A stretch of DNA of 64,000 nucleotides from Thermostichus vulcanus str. 'Rupite' (GCF_022848905.1 NZ_JAFIRA010000012.1:1-64000), one strand, 5' to 3'; positions 45,021-54,630 are shown, counted from the stretch's first letter. The notes: generated from the sequence alone by a model not told the origin. Numbers and translations: made by a program.

Positions 45021-46178
45021 ATGCGTCTAGCAGTGGCGCAAAGGGCGGTATTTCCCGGAGTGTTTAGCTTTCTCGGCGGTTCCAAAACCCAAACCATGCT
45101 TGGGGTGGATATCAACCCTGAGCGCATCTCGGTCGCCCAACTGAAAAAGCAGGGCAATGGTCGCTATCGTCTGGCCCACTACCACAGTGTGGAAATGCCA
45201 GAAGGGGCGATGATCGAAGGGCGCATCCTCGATCCGGGCACGATTGGCTTGGCCCTCATGAATTTACTGAATGAAAACAAAATCCCCACCAACTTGCCGA
45301 CCGCAACGGCAGTACCTGTACGGGAAGCGATTGTTCGTTTAATTCGTTTGCCTGCTGATCTGCCTGCTGACGAGTTGCGTCGGGTGGTGCTGGAGCAAGA
45401 AGCTGAGCTTTACATCCCCTATCCGCGGGATCAAGCGGATGTCGATTACCAACCCTTGGGTCTGGATCTTTCCCAGGACGGCATTGAACGCATTGAAGTG
45501 CTGTTGGTGGCCATCCCCAAAGAGGTGGTAGACAACTACCTGGAAGTGCTGCAAGCGGCCAACTTGAAGGTGCGCTGTGTGGAGCTGGCTAGCTTCTCTC
45601 TCATTCGCACCATTCGTGAACAACTGACACAATATGGCCCGCAAGAGGCGGTGTTGCTGAGTTCGATTGGCTATGAGAGCAGCGAGATCAGCATCTTGGT
45701 GAACGGGATCCCGCAATTTACCCGCACCGTTAATATCGGCACCATTCATATGCGGCAGGTCTTGGCCCAATCGCTGAACCTGCCGATTAGCCGGACAGGG
45801 GATTTGTTGCAATCTCTCAAATTGCCCCTGATTAGCCCCACCGATGTTCTGTCAACCGGAGAACAACCCATTACTACCAATCCAGGGGTCGCCGCTGTAA
45901 CGCGGGTTATCTCCGATTTGGCGGATGAGATCAAGCGCTCCATTGACTTTTTCATCAATACAGAAAGCAGTGCTCCAGTCGTAAAAGTGCTCCTGGCTGG
46001 CCCTGGCGCTAGCATTGGGCAAATGGATGGGTTCTTGTCCCAATCCCTGAGTATGGCGGTGGAATTGGCGGATCCCTTTGGCAACATTGCGGTACCGGAT
46101 TCCCTAGAATTGCCCTTAGAAGAGCGCCCAGCGATGGGAGTAGCTCTGGGATTGGCTCTGCGGGAATACACCAAGTAG
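45021..46178 (+). CDS. pilM: Type IV pilus assembly protein PilM
   Basis: 385 aa, actin-like cytoplasmic ATPase fold that binds the PilN tail. Marks: TMLGVDINPERISVAQLKKQ, LPADELRRVVLEQEAELYIP, VLLSSIGYESSEISILVNGI and VKVLLAGPGASIGQMDGFLS. The start is uncertain: ATG at 45,021 or a GTG at 45,060, which would put the start nearer the family's usual position. First gene of pilMNOQ. Confidence 0.94.
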   Translation: MRLAVAQRAVFPGVFSFLGGSKTQTMLGVDINPERISVAQLKKQGNGRYRLAHYHSVEMPEGAMIEGRILDPGTIGLALMNLLNENKIPTNLPTATAVPVREAIVRLIRLPADLPADELRRVVLEQEAELYIPYPRDQADVDYQPLGLDLSQDGIERIEVLLVAIPKEVVDNYLEVLQAANLKVRCVELASFSLIRTIREQLTQYGPQEAVLLSSIGYESSEISILVNGIPQFTRTVNIGTIHMRQVLAQSLNLPISRTGDLLQSLKLPLISPTDVLSTGEQPITTNPGVAAVTRVISDLADEIKRSIDFFINTESSAPVVKVLLAGPGASIGQMDGFLSQSLSMAVELADPFGNIAVPDSLELPLEERPAMGVALGLALREYTK

Positions 46179-46252
46179 AGGACAACCCAGAGATGGGTCA
46201 GCCCAGGGTAAATCGGAAAAAGTGGATGTAAATCGAGAGGCGCTCAGGAGAT

Positions 46253-46960
46253 ATGTACACACCGGATATTAACTTCCTTAAAGAAAGGCCGGATGCCATC
46301 ACCACCGTTCGCACGGGTGGAGGAGCTGTTGTTGCTCCTGGTGCTGGCGGGGGATCCCAGAATTGGATCCCGGCCATTGGCCTTGGAGCCGTCGCTGCTG
46401 CTGTGGCAATTGGGGCTTTTCTCTATTTCCAAGACAGCTTTACCCGGCAGCTCCAAACCCTTCAAGCCGAGCAAACCCGTCTGAATAACGAACTAAGCAC
46501 CGCCAATGCGGAACTGGCTCGTTTGCAGGCCCTCGATCAAGAATTGCAAACCATTCGTGCCCAAACCCAAGGGTTTCGCTCTTTTCTGGGATCCGTCCAG
46601 CCTTGGTCGGCTATTCTTGAAGACTTCCGCCGTAGGGTTCCAGGTCAAGGGGTATGGATAACAGGAATCAGTGCCTCCGGTGATACTCTCAGCGTACAAG
46701 GGGGAGCGCTGGATTTTCCTCTCGTCAATGACTTTTTGTTGACCCTGTTAGACTCTAACTTTGTTACAGGGGCAGTCATCAACACTGCCTCCAAAGTGGA
46801 TGGTACCCAGACTACTGAACCCAGTGTCAACTATGGCCTGACTGTAACGGTACGCACCCTGGGGGATCCCGATCCAGAGTTTACTCGTGAGTTGGAGTTG
46901 CGGGGTGCCACTGGCTTGGTTGAGAAGATCAGAATTTTGCGTCAAGTGGAGACGAACTAA
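46253..46960 (+). CDS. pilN: Type IV pilus assembly protein PilN
   Basis: 235 aa. A short cytoplasmic N-terminus (MYTPDINFLKERPD) carries the family's IN-(F/L)-L motif that docks on PilM. One membrane helix (about 41-62), a coiled-coil (LQTLQAEQTRLNNELSTANA and on) and a periplasmic ferredoxin-like domain follow. AGGAG lies upstream of the ATG. Its stop overlaps the pilO start (TAATG). Confidence 0.92.
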   Translation: MYTPDINFLKERPDAITTVRTGGGAVVAPGAGGGSQNWIPAIGLGAVAAAVAIGAFLYFQDSFTRQLQTLQAEQTRLNNELSTANAELARLQALDQELQTIRAQTQGFRSFLGSVQPWSAILEDFRRRVPGQGVWITGISASGDTLSVQGGALDFPLVNDFLLTLLDSNFVTGAVINTASKVDGTQTTEPSVNYGLTVTVRTLGDPDPEFTRELELRGATGLVEKIRILRQVETN

Positions 46961-47667
46961 TGGCTGGACAATACCCAGTAGACAGTATCTACGACGAACA
47001 GGTTGCAGTAGCTCCGGCAGGCCCTCCAGTTTTGTTGGGGATAGAGCTAACCCCGATCCGGATTGGATTGCTCATTGGGGCCTTGGGTATTGGTACAGCG
47101 GGGGTTTTGGCCTTTACCCAACTGCGCCCACTGATTGAGCAAGTACAAGCAACGGAAGAGGACGTAGCCAATAAAACCACACAACTACAGGGGGTACAGG
47201 GTCAGATTGCCAGCTTGCAGGATGTACCCAATCAGATCGAGAGGGCTCGCGTGGAGCAGCAACAGATCAGTGCGTTGCTCTCCACTCCCGAGAATGCTGA
47301 CACCCAGTTGCTTGATTTGAATCGTCTGGTTCAAGGGCAGATTGGCAGCGAGTTGCGCAGTTTTAACCCTTCTCCCTTAGGGCCGGCTTCCTCGGCAAAT
47401 CCTGAAGTTCCAGCCATTATTGCCCCGGCCATTCAGGTGCAAACCACTCGTGTCAACTTGCATGGCCCATTTACTGACATAATCAACCTGATGGGGGATG
47501 TAGAGCGTTTGCGGACACTGTTCCGGGTCAGCAATATCACATTACAACCCATCCCGGATACCGGCGAGTTGAATAGTTCATTTGACCTGATTGCCTACAT
47601 CTACAACAGTGAGATTCCTTTGGGTACCGCTCCAGCACCTGCAGGAGGAGAAACGCCGACTCCCTAA
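46960..47667 (+). CDS. pilO: Type IV pilus assembly protein PilO
   Basis: 235 aa. One membrane helix (about 30-50), a coiled-coil (EQVQATEEDVANKTTQLQGV and on) and a periplasmic domain with a Pro-rich end, as in PilO. Forms a heterodimer with PilN and contacts PilQ through PilP in other bacteria; no pilP is seen here, as is usual in cyanobacteria. Overlaps pilN by one base. Confidence 0.91.
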   Translation: MAGQYPVDSIYDEQVAVAPAGPPVLLGIELTPIRIGLLIGALGIGTAGVLAFTQLRPLIEQVQATEEDVANKTTQLQGVQGQIASLQDVPNQIERARVEQQQISALLSTPENADTQLLDLNRLVQGQIGSELRSFNPSPLGPASSANPEVPAIIAPAIQVQTTRVNLHGPFTDIINLMGDVERLRTLFRVSNITLQPIPDTGELNSSFDLIAYIYNSEIPLGTAPAPAGGETPTP

Positions 47668-47716
47668 CCCAGTGAGTGGCTGGCATAATCGATAACTCGC
47701 TCAACTGTTGGTATAG

Positions 47717-47748
47717 AAAAGGATCCTGCAGCAACAGGATCCTTTTTT
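47717..47748 (+). terminator. Rho-independent terminator after pilO
   Basis: AAAAGGATCCTG and CAGGATCCTTTT form a perfect 12-bp stem with a 6-base loop, ending in a T run. The stem contains the GGATCC palindrome twice. It separates pilMNO from pilQ. Confidence 0.9.
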
Positions 47749-47965
47749 GGCGGATGGGTAAAAGGTAGGAGGAAATCGGCGACAAAGCACAGGTAGTGTT
47801 TCTTAATCGAAGATCTGGGGAAAATTTTCTATGAACTTGCTACAGGTAGTGGCAAACCTCAAGATTTCGGGTTTGATTAGGGAAGCACTGGGTGAGCGAG
47901 TCAGAGGAGCACCCGTGGTGAGGTTAAGCAAGAACACGGTAGGGCGAACTGAGTGAGGTGTGAGG

Positions 47966-50002
47966 ATGATGAACCGTCGAGTAGCTTATGGGTGTGCATT
48001 GAGCTTGATCCTGTCATTGCCCATGTTGGCTATGGAAAGTCGGGTTGATGAAGCTGTAGCTCAACAGTTGACCTCCGCAAACCCCCAAAGCATCAGCCGC
48101 ATCAAGGATATCCGTTTGGTGCCCAACGGCAACCGGATGAAACTCGAGATTGACACAGTGGGGGGAACTCGCCCGCAGGTGTTCTTTACCCAGCAGGGCC
48201 AATCCTGGATCGGCGATATCACCAATGCTCAGTTGGATATGGGCCAAGGTAGCTATCGCCAAGAGTCGCCATTGCCTGGGGTGAGCTTTATCGAAGCCAA
48301 GCAAGTGGGTAGTGATAGTGTGCGGGTGCAAATTGCTGGCACGTCAGCAGCTCCCCAAGGATTACTGGCTCAACGTAGCCCCACTCAATTGGTTTTCGAC
48401 TTTGAAGGGTTGCCCTCCGCTCAAGTGGCTGCCGCTCCCAGCCCAGCGACAATGCCAGTCGTGGCTCCCCCAGCTCCTGTTTCACAACCTCCAGCACCAC
48501 AACCTATCGCTCAAAGTCCCACCCAAATACCTCCCCAACCCTCTGCAGGTGCTCCTGCCACTCCTGTCCCGCAGATGATTTCCCAGGTTCCAGCAGTAGG
48601 TCAACTCAATCAACCCCAATTGCCTCCAGGAGCTCTGCCCAATGAATCTCAATTCCAAGGGCGGGCCATTGCGCCTCCTTCTGGAGATATTGCAGTAGGT
48701 ACGATTTTGCCAAGCCCTCCCACAGTTGATCTGGGTTCCAATGCCAAGATCACCTTAACCTTGAAGGATGCCCCAGTAGGCGATGTTTTGAGCCTGTTAG
48801 TGCGCCGGGCAGGATTGAACGTGGTGTTGAACGATGTTCCCCCAGACTTGACGATTTCATTGGATGTGAATGAATCACCCTTACAGGAAACGTTTAACTT
48901 CATCTTGCGGCTGAAAGAATTACAGGCCCAGCGGAGAGAGCAAACCGTATTTATTGGGACTAATTTACCAGGGATCACAGAGCGATTGGTTCGCAACTAT
49001 CGTATTAACCAAGCTGTTGCTACTGAGCTTGCACCCAAGTTGAGTGCAGTTTTGAATGCTGTAACCCCTGGGAGTCCCGCCCAAGTTGAGATTGATGAGC
49101 GAACCAACTCTATTACAGTCATTGGCACATCCCAGCAGCAAGATATAGCAGCGGCGCAAATTGCCCAATTGGATGTGCGCAAACGTCAAGTTTTAATTTC
49201 GGTGAGAGCTGTTGACATCCAGTTAGACAATAATGAAAGCCTATCCGTTGGCTTGGGAGGAGCTTCGGGTAACTTTGCACTTGGAACCTTTGGTGGAGGC
49301 AACTTCGGCGGAACACCACTTAACCAACCTGCAGGATCTTCTGTGGAGTCTGTTGGTCCTCTAGATTCATCTGGTTCTATAAGCGGTGTATTTAATTCTC
49401 TGAATAGGCTTCAGCAATCACTTGCTCTGCGCGTTGATGCTGCAATTACCAATCAAACCGGGAAAGTATTAACTGATCCTAAAGTTGTTGTGGCGGATGG
49501 ATCCTCTAGCCGAGTTAGTATCGGTTCAACTGTACCTGTAAACGTTGAAACTATTACCATACCGCTAGGAGACAATCAGCAGTCCATTACCCAGCGTTTG
49601 GTTCGTGAAGATGCTGGGGTTATTCTGGATGTCTCGGAAGTTAGGGTGGATGACAACGGATTCGTCACTTTGACTATTCAACCAGAAATTTCCATCCCTG
49701 TGCCTGCAGGCGTGCTCGAAGGTGGAGATTTCGCAGGCATCCAACTTTTTAACATTGAAAAGAGACAACTTGAAGCATCTCAACTGAGGTTGAGGGATGG
49801 TCAAACATTCATCATTGCTGGTTTAATTGAAGATAGAGATATAGTTGATGTGAGGAAAGTGCCATTATTGGGTGATCTACCTTTGCTGGGCTCTCTGTTC
49901 CGTTCTCAGAGTGTTAACAACAGTCGTAGTGAGGTAGTGTTTATGCTAACTCCTTATATTATGAATGATGATGTTGCTTTTGGGTTGGTTTCTAATCCCT
50001 GA
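47966..50002 (+). CDS. pilQ: Type IV pilus secretin PilQ
   Basis: 678 aa outer-membrane secretin through which the pilus leaves the cell. A signal peptide is seen (MMNRRVAYGCALSLILSLPM). An AMIN domain follows (ISRIKDIRLVPNGNRMKLEI), then a Pro/Gln/Ala-rich linker (about 155-230), secretin N-domains (KITLTLKDAPVGDVLSLLVR) and the secretin barrel (ALRVDAAITNQTGKVLTDPK, RQLEASQLRLRDGQTFIIAG, VPLLGDLPLLGSLFRS). The ATG at 47,966 is used; a GTG two codons upstream is possible. GGATCC is rare in its second half, unlike in the flanking genes. Confidence 0.95.
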   Translation: MMNRRVAYGCALSLILSLPMLAMESRVDEAVAQQLTSANPQSISRIKDIRLVPNGNRMKLEIDTVGGTRPQVFFTQQGQSWIGDITNAQLDMGQGSYRQESPLPGVSFIEAKQVGSDSVRVQIAGTSAAPQGLLAQRSPTQLVFDFEGLPSAQVAAAPSPATMPVVAPPAPVSQPPAPQPIAQSPTQIPPQPSAGAPATPVPQMISQVPAVGQLNQPQLPPGALPNESQFQGRAIAPPSGDIAVGTILPSPPTVDLGSNAKITLTLKDAPVGDVLSLLVRRAGLNVVLNDVPPDLTISLDVNESPLQETFNFILRLKELQAQRREQTVFIGTNLPGITERLVRNYRINQAVATELAPKLSAVLNAVTPGSPAQVEIDERTNSITVIGTSQQQDIAAAQIAQLDVRKRQVLISVRAVDIQLDNNESLSVGLGGASGNFALGTFGGGNFGGTPLNQPAGSSVESVGPLDSSGSISGVFNSLNRLQQSLALRVDAAITNQTGKVLTDPKVVVADGSSSRVSIGSTVPVNVETITIPLGDNQQSITQRLVREDAGVILDVSEVRVDDNGFVTLTIQPEISIPVPAGVLEGGDFAGIQLFNIEKRQLEASQLRLRDGQTFIIAGLIEDRDIVDVRKVPLLGDLPLLGSLFRSQSVNNSRSEVVFMLTPYIMNDDVAFGLVSNP

Positions 50003-50013
50003 CGGGGCGAGAG

Positions 50014-50142
50014 GATAATCTGGCCTATATTCGCCGCAATGGCAACAGTGTGGATCGCCTGGGCCACTTTAGCCCCCACGAAATTCAAATTCTGCGCACC
50101 TGGATTATTCAGGATCAGGCTGCTGAAACCCTCTCAGGATAG
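50014..50142 (+). pseudogene. Unidentified gene remnant after pilQ
   Basis: Directly after the pilQ stop one frame reads DNLAYIRRNGNSVDRLGHFS then PHEIQILRTWIIQDQAAETL, ending SG and TAG. It has protein-like composition but no start codon, so it looks like the C-terminal piece of a lost gene. I could not identify the family. Confidence 0.4.
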
Positions 50143-50217
50143 AACGAACTGCGACTCAGCAGGGATCCCTGGATGGGCCAGCGACCTATGATAGGAACTG
50201 AGAAGTCCGAAAGCTGT

Positions 50218-50679
50218 ATGACAACTTCCACAGAGGATCGGCTGGATCGCATTGAACGTGTTGTAGAAACTTTGGTTAACCAGCAGGGGGAAGTGCTGGG
50301 GCACGTTGATCAGCTGTCGCAGCGAATGAATAGCTTGACCGATCGAGTGGATAACTTGACCGATCGCGTAGATAACCTCACCGATCGGGTAGATAACCTC
50401 ACCGATCGGGTAGATAACCTCACCGACCGGGTAGATAACCTCACCGATCGGGTAGATAACCTTACCGACCGGGTGGATGATCTGGCTGGGCAAGTGGGTG
50501 GACTCTCCCAGAGTGTGAATAAGCTGTCCAGCGATGTTGATAAGTTAGGCTTCAAGTTTGATGCTTCCCAGTCTGTTGGTGAGCGGCTAGAACGGCTAGC
50601 AACCAGTTTGATTGCTGGAGCCACCATCAGCATTATTGCCGGGGTCATCCTTGTGCTGCTCAGAGAGGGATCCCGCTAA
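50218..50679 (+). CDS. Heptad-repeat coiled-coil protein with C-terminal membrane anchor
   Basis: 153 aa from the ATG at 50,218. A helical head (DRLDRIERVVETLVNQQGEV) is followed by seven copies of the heptad LTDRVDN, then further heptads (GGLSQSVNKLSSDVDKL), and a single membrane helix (LIAGATISIIAGVILVLL) close to the C-terminus. It should form a long parallel coiled coil anchored at its C-terminal end. The repeats are 21-bp near-identical units in the DNA. The function is unknown; relatives are common as hypothetical proteins in cyanobacteria. Confidence 0.8.
   Translation: MTTSTEDRLDRIERVVETLVNQQGEVLGHVDQLSQRMNSLTDRVDNLTDRVDNLTDRVDNLTDRVDNLTDRVDNLTDRVDNLTDRVDDLAGQVGGLSQSVNKLSSDVDKLGFKFDASQSVGERLERLATSLIAGATISIIAGVILVLLREGSR
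50335..50481 (+). repeat. 21-bp tandem repeat, seven copies
   Basis: Each unit encodes LTDRVDN (LTDRVDD in the last). The core GATAACCTCACCGATCGGGT is shared by the central units, with few third-base changes, so copy number may vary between strains. Confidence 0.95.
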
Positions 50680-50688
50680 ATCCTCAAC

Positions 50689-50720
50689 AAAAAAGGGATC
50701 CGAACCAATGGGGGATCCCT
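50689..50720 (-). terminator. Rho-independent terminator of the DUF2854 gene
   Basis: On the minus strand AGGGATCC and GGATCCCT pair around an 11-12-base loop, followed by six T residues. Two GGATCC palindromes form the stem. It lies about 125 bp after the DUF2854 stop. Confidence 0.75.
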
Positions 50721-50846
50721 GGATATCCTTCCTCTAGTGTTTCAGTCCTCAACACACTCGTGTGAGTTGAGCCGATTGTAGGATCCCAGTTGTGAAAAAG
50801 CCGTGAAATCGTAAGGTTAGGGTGAGCGAATTAGATTAAGCCTTTC

Positions 50847-51413
50847 TTAAGTGGTTGAGGATATCGGCTGAGCGATGAGTGCCAATTGCACTTGGTTCTC
50901 TTGGGGTTGCGTCAGTTGCACCTTCACATCTCGGCCAAAGAAACCTTGCATTTTTTTCTGGTAGCTTTCCTGCCACTGCTCGAAGGAAACAGCGGGAGAA
51001 TCGAACAGAAGCACCAAAGTGTACTGCCCATCTCGCAGTTCTTCTTGGTACCCCTTCACCTTGGGTAGATCCGCTTCCAGTGGGCCCCGCAAACCCAGAA
51101 ACTCTAGGGCATCCTCGAGGTGGGCGTTGGCCCCGTAGCTGTACTTGGTAATGTCGGCGCGCACTTGCTTTTGAATTTCTGTGGCTTGCTGGTTGCGAGC
51201 TTGAACCACCTCCGCAGAGGCAGGGACGAGAGCAGGTACCGGCTTGAGCTCGACCACTTTCATGGTTACCCCGCCCAACAGCAACGGGATCCCGGCGAAA
51301 ATACCGATTAAGTTCAGGGTCGGGTCATTGTAGTTGATGAAGCCCCAGACGGTGGCGGCGACTCCGGCGAATAAGATGAGGGTGCTGATGGGGAGAGGCA
51401 ATTTTTCAAACAT
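50847..51413 (-). CDS. DUF2854 membrane protein
   Basis: 188 aa. Two hydrophobic segments near the N-terminus (PISTLILFAGVAATVWGFIN and NLIGIFAGIPLLLGGVTMKV), then a soluble domain with ADITKYSYGANAHLEDALEF and LGLR. DUF2854 proteins occur in cyanobacteria and plants; the function is unknown. It stands alone on the minus strand. Confidence 0.85.
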   Translation of the reverse strand: MFEKLPLPISTLILFAGVAATVWGFINYNDPTLNLIGIFAGIPLLLGGVTMKVVELKPVPALVPASAEVVQARNQQATEIQKQVRADITKYSYGANAHLEDALEFLGLRGPLEADLPKVKGYQEELRDGQYTLVLLFDSPAVSFEQWQESYQKKMQGFFGRDVKVQLTQPQENQVQLALIAQPISSTT

Positions 51414-51566
51414 AGGGCGCCAAGTTGGGGGAGATCAGAAGCAACCTGAAAACCCAGGCTAGCAGGAAAATGACCCAAAGCCGTAGATCCAGCTCTGGCA
51501 GTGGACTTCACCCCACTTGGGATGGATAATGGCTTCACATTGCCTTTTTGTGTGTAGGGGTGGCCT

Positions 51567-53096
51567 GTGGTTCTGTCAAAAGCATTCCGTCGCTTACGCT
51601 CGCTTGATCGTAAGAGCCAAGAACGTGCGCCGCTATTTGAGGCCATCCGTCACTATTGCAGTTTAGATAAAGCCCCTTTTCACACACCCGGTCATAAACA
51701 GGGGCGCGGGATCCCGGCTGATTTGCTGGCGTTGTTGGGAGAAAACGTCTTCCGGGCCGATTTAACCGAATTGCCGGAAGTGGACAACCTGCACGACCCG
51801 GATGGAGTAATTCTGGAAGCCCAAACCTTGGCCGCAGAAGCTTATGGAGCAGACCGCAGCTGGTTTTTGGTCAATGGCTCCACCTGTGGTGTGGAAACGC
51901 TGGTGATGTCGGTGTGCGATCCGGGGGACAAGATTTTGTTGCCTCGCAACTGCCACAAGTCTGCCATTGCCGGGGTGATCCTCTCAGGAGCAGTGCCTGC
52001 TTATATTGAGCCGGATTTCGACCTAGAACTGGGCATTGCCCACGGCATTACCCCAAGCGGACTAGAACAAGCCCTTCAGGAACACCCCGATGCCAAGGGA
52101 GTTTTGGTGGTGAGCCCCACCTATTATGGGGTGTGCTGTGATCTGCAATCGCTGGCTACCATTGCCCATGCCCATGGCTTACCTTTGTTGGTGGATGAAG
52201 CCCATGGCCCTCATTTTGCCTTTCACCCGGAGTTGCCTTTGTCTGCCCTAGAGGCGGGTGCGGATCTGGTGGTGCAGTCCACCCATAAGGTGATCTCAGG
52301 CATGACCCAAGCTTCTCTGCTCCACCTCAAGGGATCCCGTATTAACCCCAACCGGGTGCGCAACATTCTGCAACTGCTGCAATCCACCAGCCCCAACTAT
52401 GTGTTGATGATGTCCCTGGATGTGGCCCGACGGCAGATGGCCCTGGAGGGCGAAACCCTGCTCAGCCAAACCCTGGCTTTAGCCGATCAAGCCCGTACCC
52501 GCCTGAATCAGATTCCTGGCATTCACTGTTTTGGGTCAGAACGGATTGGCTCTACGCCGGGTTTTTTTGAGTTTGACCGCACCCGCCTGACGGTAACCGT
52601 GTCGGAGTTGGGGCAGTTTGGGTTCGATGCCCACGACTGGGTGAACGACCATTTTCATGTGCAGCCGGAGATGTCAACTCTGCACAATGTTGTTTTCATC
52701 CTCAGCATTGGTAATACTCCAAGGGACGTTGACCGGCTGGTGGAGAGCTTCACTGCTTTGTCCGAGCACTCTCAGGGATCCCCTCAATCCCAAACGATGG
52801 CGGACAAAATGCAGCGACTCTCTTTGTTGCAGCGCCCCCCTCTGGCTCCCCGGCGGCTTTCTCCCCGCGAAGCCTTTTTTGCGCCGATTCACCGCATTCC
52901 GTTCCAACAGGCGGTTGGCCACATTTGTGCTGAGATCATTTCTCCCTATCCACCCGGGATCCCGATTTTGGTGCCGGGAGAGGAGGTGACCCAAGAGGCG
53001 GTGGACTATTTATTGTTGGTGCATGAGGCAGGCGGGTTTATCAATGGCCCGGAGGATGTGCGCTTGCAAACCCTGAAGGTGGTCAAGCTGGACTAG
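51567..53096 (+). CDS. PLP-dependent Orn/Lys/Arg decarboxylase-family protein
   Basis: 509 aa, fold-type I. FHTPGHKQGRG near residue 40, NGSTCGVETLVMSVCDPGDK, LVDEAHGPHFAFHP (Asp and His for the cofactor), and the Schiff-base lysine in QSTHKVISGMTQASLLHLKG. The C-terminal small domain follows. It may be an arginine or lysine decarboxylase feeding polyamine synthesis; the exact substrate cannot be told. The GTG start follows an AGGGG site. Confidence 0.9.
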   Translation: MVLSKAFRRLRSLDRKSQERAPLFEAIRHYCSLDKAPFHTPGHKQGRGIPADLLALLGENVFRADLTELPEVDNLHDPDGVILEAQTLAAEAYGADRSWFLVNGSTCGVETLVMSVCDPGDKILLPRNCHKSAIAGVILSGAVPAYIEPDFDLELGIAHGITPSGLEQALQEHPDAKGVLVVSPTYYGVCCDLQSLATIAHAHGLPLLVDEAHGPHFAFHPELPLSALEAGADLVVQSTHKVISGMTQASLLHLKGSRINPNRVRNILQLLQSTSPNYVLMMSLDVARRQMALEGETLLSQTLALADQARTRLNQIPGIHCFGSERIGSTPGFFEFDRTRLTVTVSELGQFGFDAHDWVNDHFHVQPEMSTLHNVVFILSIGNTPRDVDRLVESFTALSEHSQGSPQSQTMADKMQRLSLLQRPPLAPRRLSPREAFFAPIHRIPFQQAVGHICAEIISPYPPGIPILVPGEEVTQEAVDYLLLVHEAGGFINGPEDVRLQTLKVVKLD

Positions 53097-53151
53097 CTGG
53101 AACTGGGTTTAGTGGGGATCCCTAGTCTACATCTGCACCTCTGCCCAATTC

Positions 53152-54630
53152 TCATGAATGGGCCCTCGCGGTTTGCGGTTGGGGGAGAGCCGGTAAGGAA
53201 CCTTCCATGGAGCTAGGCTGGCGGATGATCTTCACCCGATCCACCCGCGGCCCTTCCATCCGCACCACCTGAAACTCTAGGTCTTGATAGGTGAACTTTT
53301 CGCCGGTACGGGGGATCTTCTGCATGTGGTAGATCAAGAAGCCCCCCAGGGTCTGGTAATCCTCATGGAGGGGGAGGTTGAGGCCACGGCGCTCGTTGAT
53401 TTCTTCGATATCCAACTGGGCTTGAATCAAAAGGGTCGATTCGTCAAGGTCTTGGATATCCGGTTCTTTCTCGTCTGGATCCGGGCCATCCGAGAGCTTG
53501 CCCACAATCTCCTCCACCAAATCTTGAATGGTGATCAGGCCCGCTGTACCGCCAAACTCATCTACCACCACCACCATCGCCCAGTGCTGCTGCTTCATCT
53601 GGGGCAACAATTCGGCGATCAGTTTGTTTTCCGGCTCGAAGTGGGCCTCGCGAATGAACTCGGTGATCGGGCTTTGCAGTTCCAGGGATCCCTTGGCCAA
53701 CTGACCGACCAATTCTTTGACATGGATCAAGCCGCGAATGTCGTCCAAAGATTCGCCAAAAACGGGGTAACGGGAATGCCCTGACTCCGCCACCTCCGCC
53801 AATACCTCTTGAACCGTTGCGGTTTCGGGGACCGCATCAATGCTGGTACGCGGGATCATCACCTCACTGGCGACGGTCTCGCCAAACTCGAAAATGTTGC
53901 TGAGGAGTTCTCGTTCTTCTGCCTCAATGTTGCCGGACTCTACCGACGAGGCGATCAACAGTTGCAGCTCCTCCACCGTCATGGTGCTGTAAAAAGAGCT
54001 GTCCTCTGGGATCCGCGCCCCCAAGAATCGCAACACACAGCGGGAGGAAAAGCGTGGCAGTTCCACAAAGGGCTGCAACAGACGACTGACCAAGCGGTTT
54101 AACCAGGCCAAGCGCAACGCAATCGGCTCTGAATAGAGAATAGCCAGAGTTTTCGGGATCAGCTCCCCCGCCACAATTTGAAAATAGGTGAGCAACGAAA
54201 ACACCACCACCACCGACAGCCCCTGCACTAGGGCCACATCCATCCCTTGCAGCCAAGTTAACTGGCTTAAAGCCAGAAACAGAGTGGGTGCAACTTTGGT
54301 GGCTCCAATCCAACCCAGCAATACACTGGCCAGGGTAATGCCCAACTGCGTGGTGGAGAGGGAATATTCCAGTTGTTCCTGTGCTTTCTGGACTAGGGCT
54401 GCCTGACGGTTCCCCTCGCTGGCCAACTGCAACATGCGCGAGCGCCGTGCCGACACCAACGAAAACTCGACTGCGACAAAAAAAGCATTAATGGCTAAAA
54501 GACCGATGACCCAGAGGAGGCTAAAGGAGGCATCTCCCCAGGAAAGTTCAGTTTCGGGGAAGGCAGCCGCAGCCGCCAACGATAAAGGAGGGTCGTCCAT
54601 CAGGGGGGCAGCGAGACGGATAGAGAGCAT
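53152..54630 (-). CDS. CNNM/HlyC-CorC-family membrane protein (DUF21-CBS-CorC_HlyC)
   Basis: 492 aa. The DUF21 membrane domain has about four helices (LLAINAFFVAVEFSLVSARR, TTQLGITLASVLLGWIGATK), then two CBS domains (VMIPRTSIDAVPETATVQEV and MVVVVDEFGGTAGLITIQDL) and a C-terminal transporter-associated domain (LGGFLIYHMQKIPRTGEKFT). Characterised relatives move magnesium or regulate it; the label haemolysin is historical. Confidence 0.9.
   Translation of the reverse strand: MLSIRLAAPLMDDPPLSLAAAAAFPETELSWGDASFSLLWVIGLLAINAFFVAVEFSLVSARRSRMLQLASEGNRQAALVQKAQEQLEYSLSTTQLGITLASVLLGWIGATKVAPTLFLALSQLTWLQGMDVALVQGLSVVVVFSLLTYFQIVAGELIPKTLAILYSEPIALRLAWLNRLVSRLLQPFVELPRFSSRCVLRFLGARIPEDSSFYSTMTVEELQLLIASSVESGNIEAEERELLSNIFEFGETVASEVMIPRTSIDAVPETATVQEVLAEVAESGHSRYPVFGESLDDIRGLIHVKELVGQLAKGSLELQSPITEFIREAHFEPENKLIAELLPQMKQQHWAMVVVVDEFGGTAGLITIQDLVEEIVGKLSDGPDPDEKEPDIQDLDESTLLIQAQLDIEEINERRGLNLPLHEDYQTLGGFLIYHMQKIPRTGEKFTYQDLEFQVVRMEGPRVDRVKIIRQPSSMEGSLPALPQPQTARAHS

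Noticed and set aside
50335-50481. Regular repeats resembling a CRISPR array
   Set aside because: Units are contiguous without spacers and encode a coiled-coil heptad.
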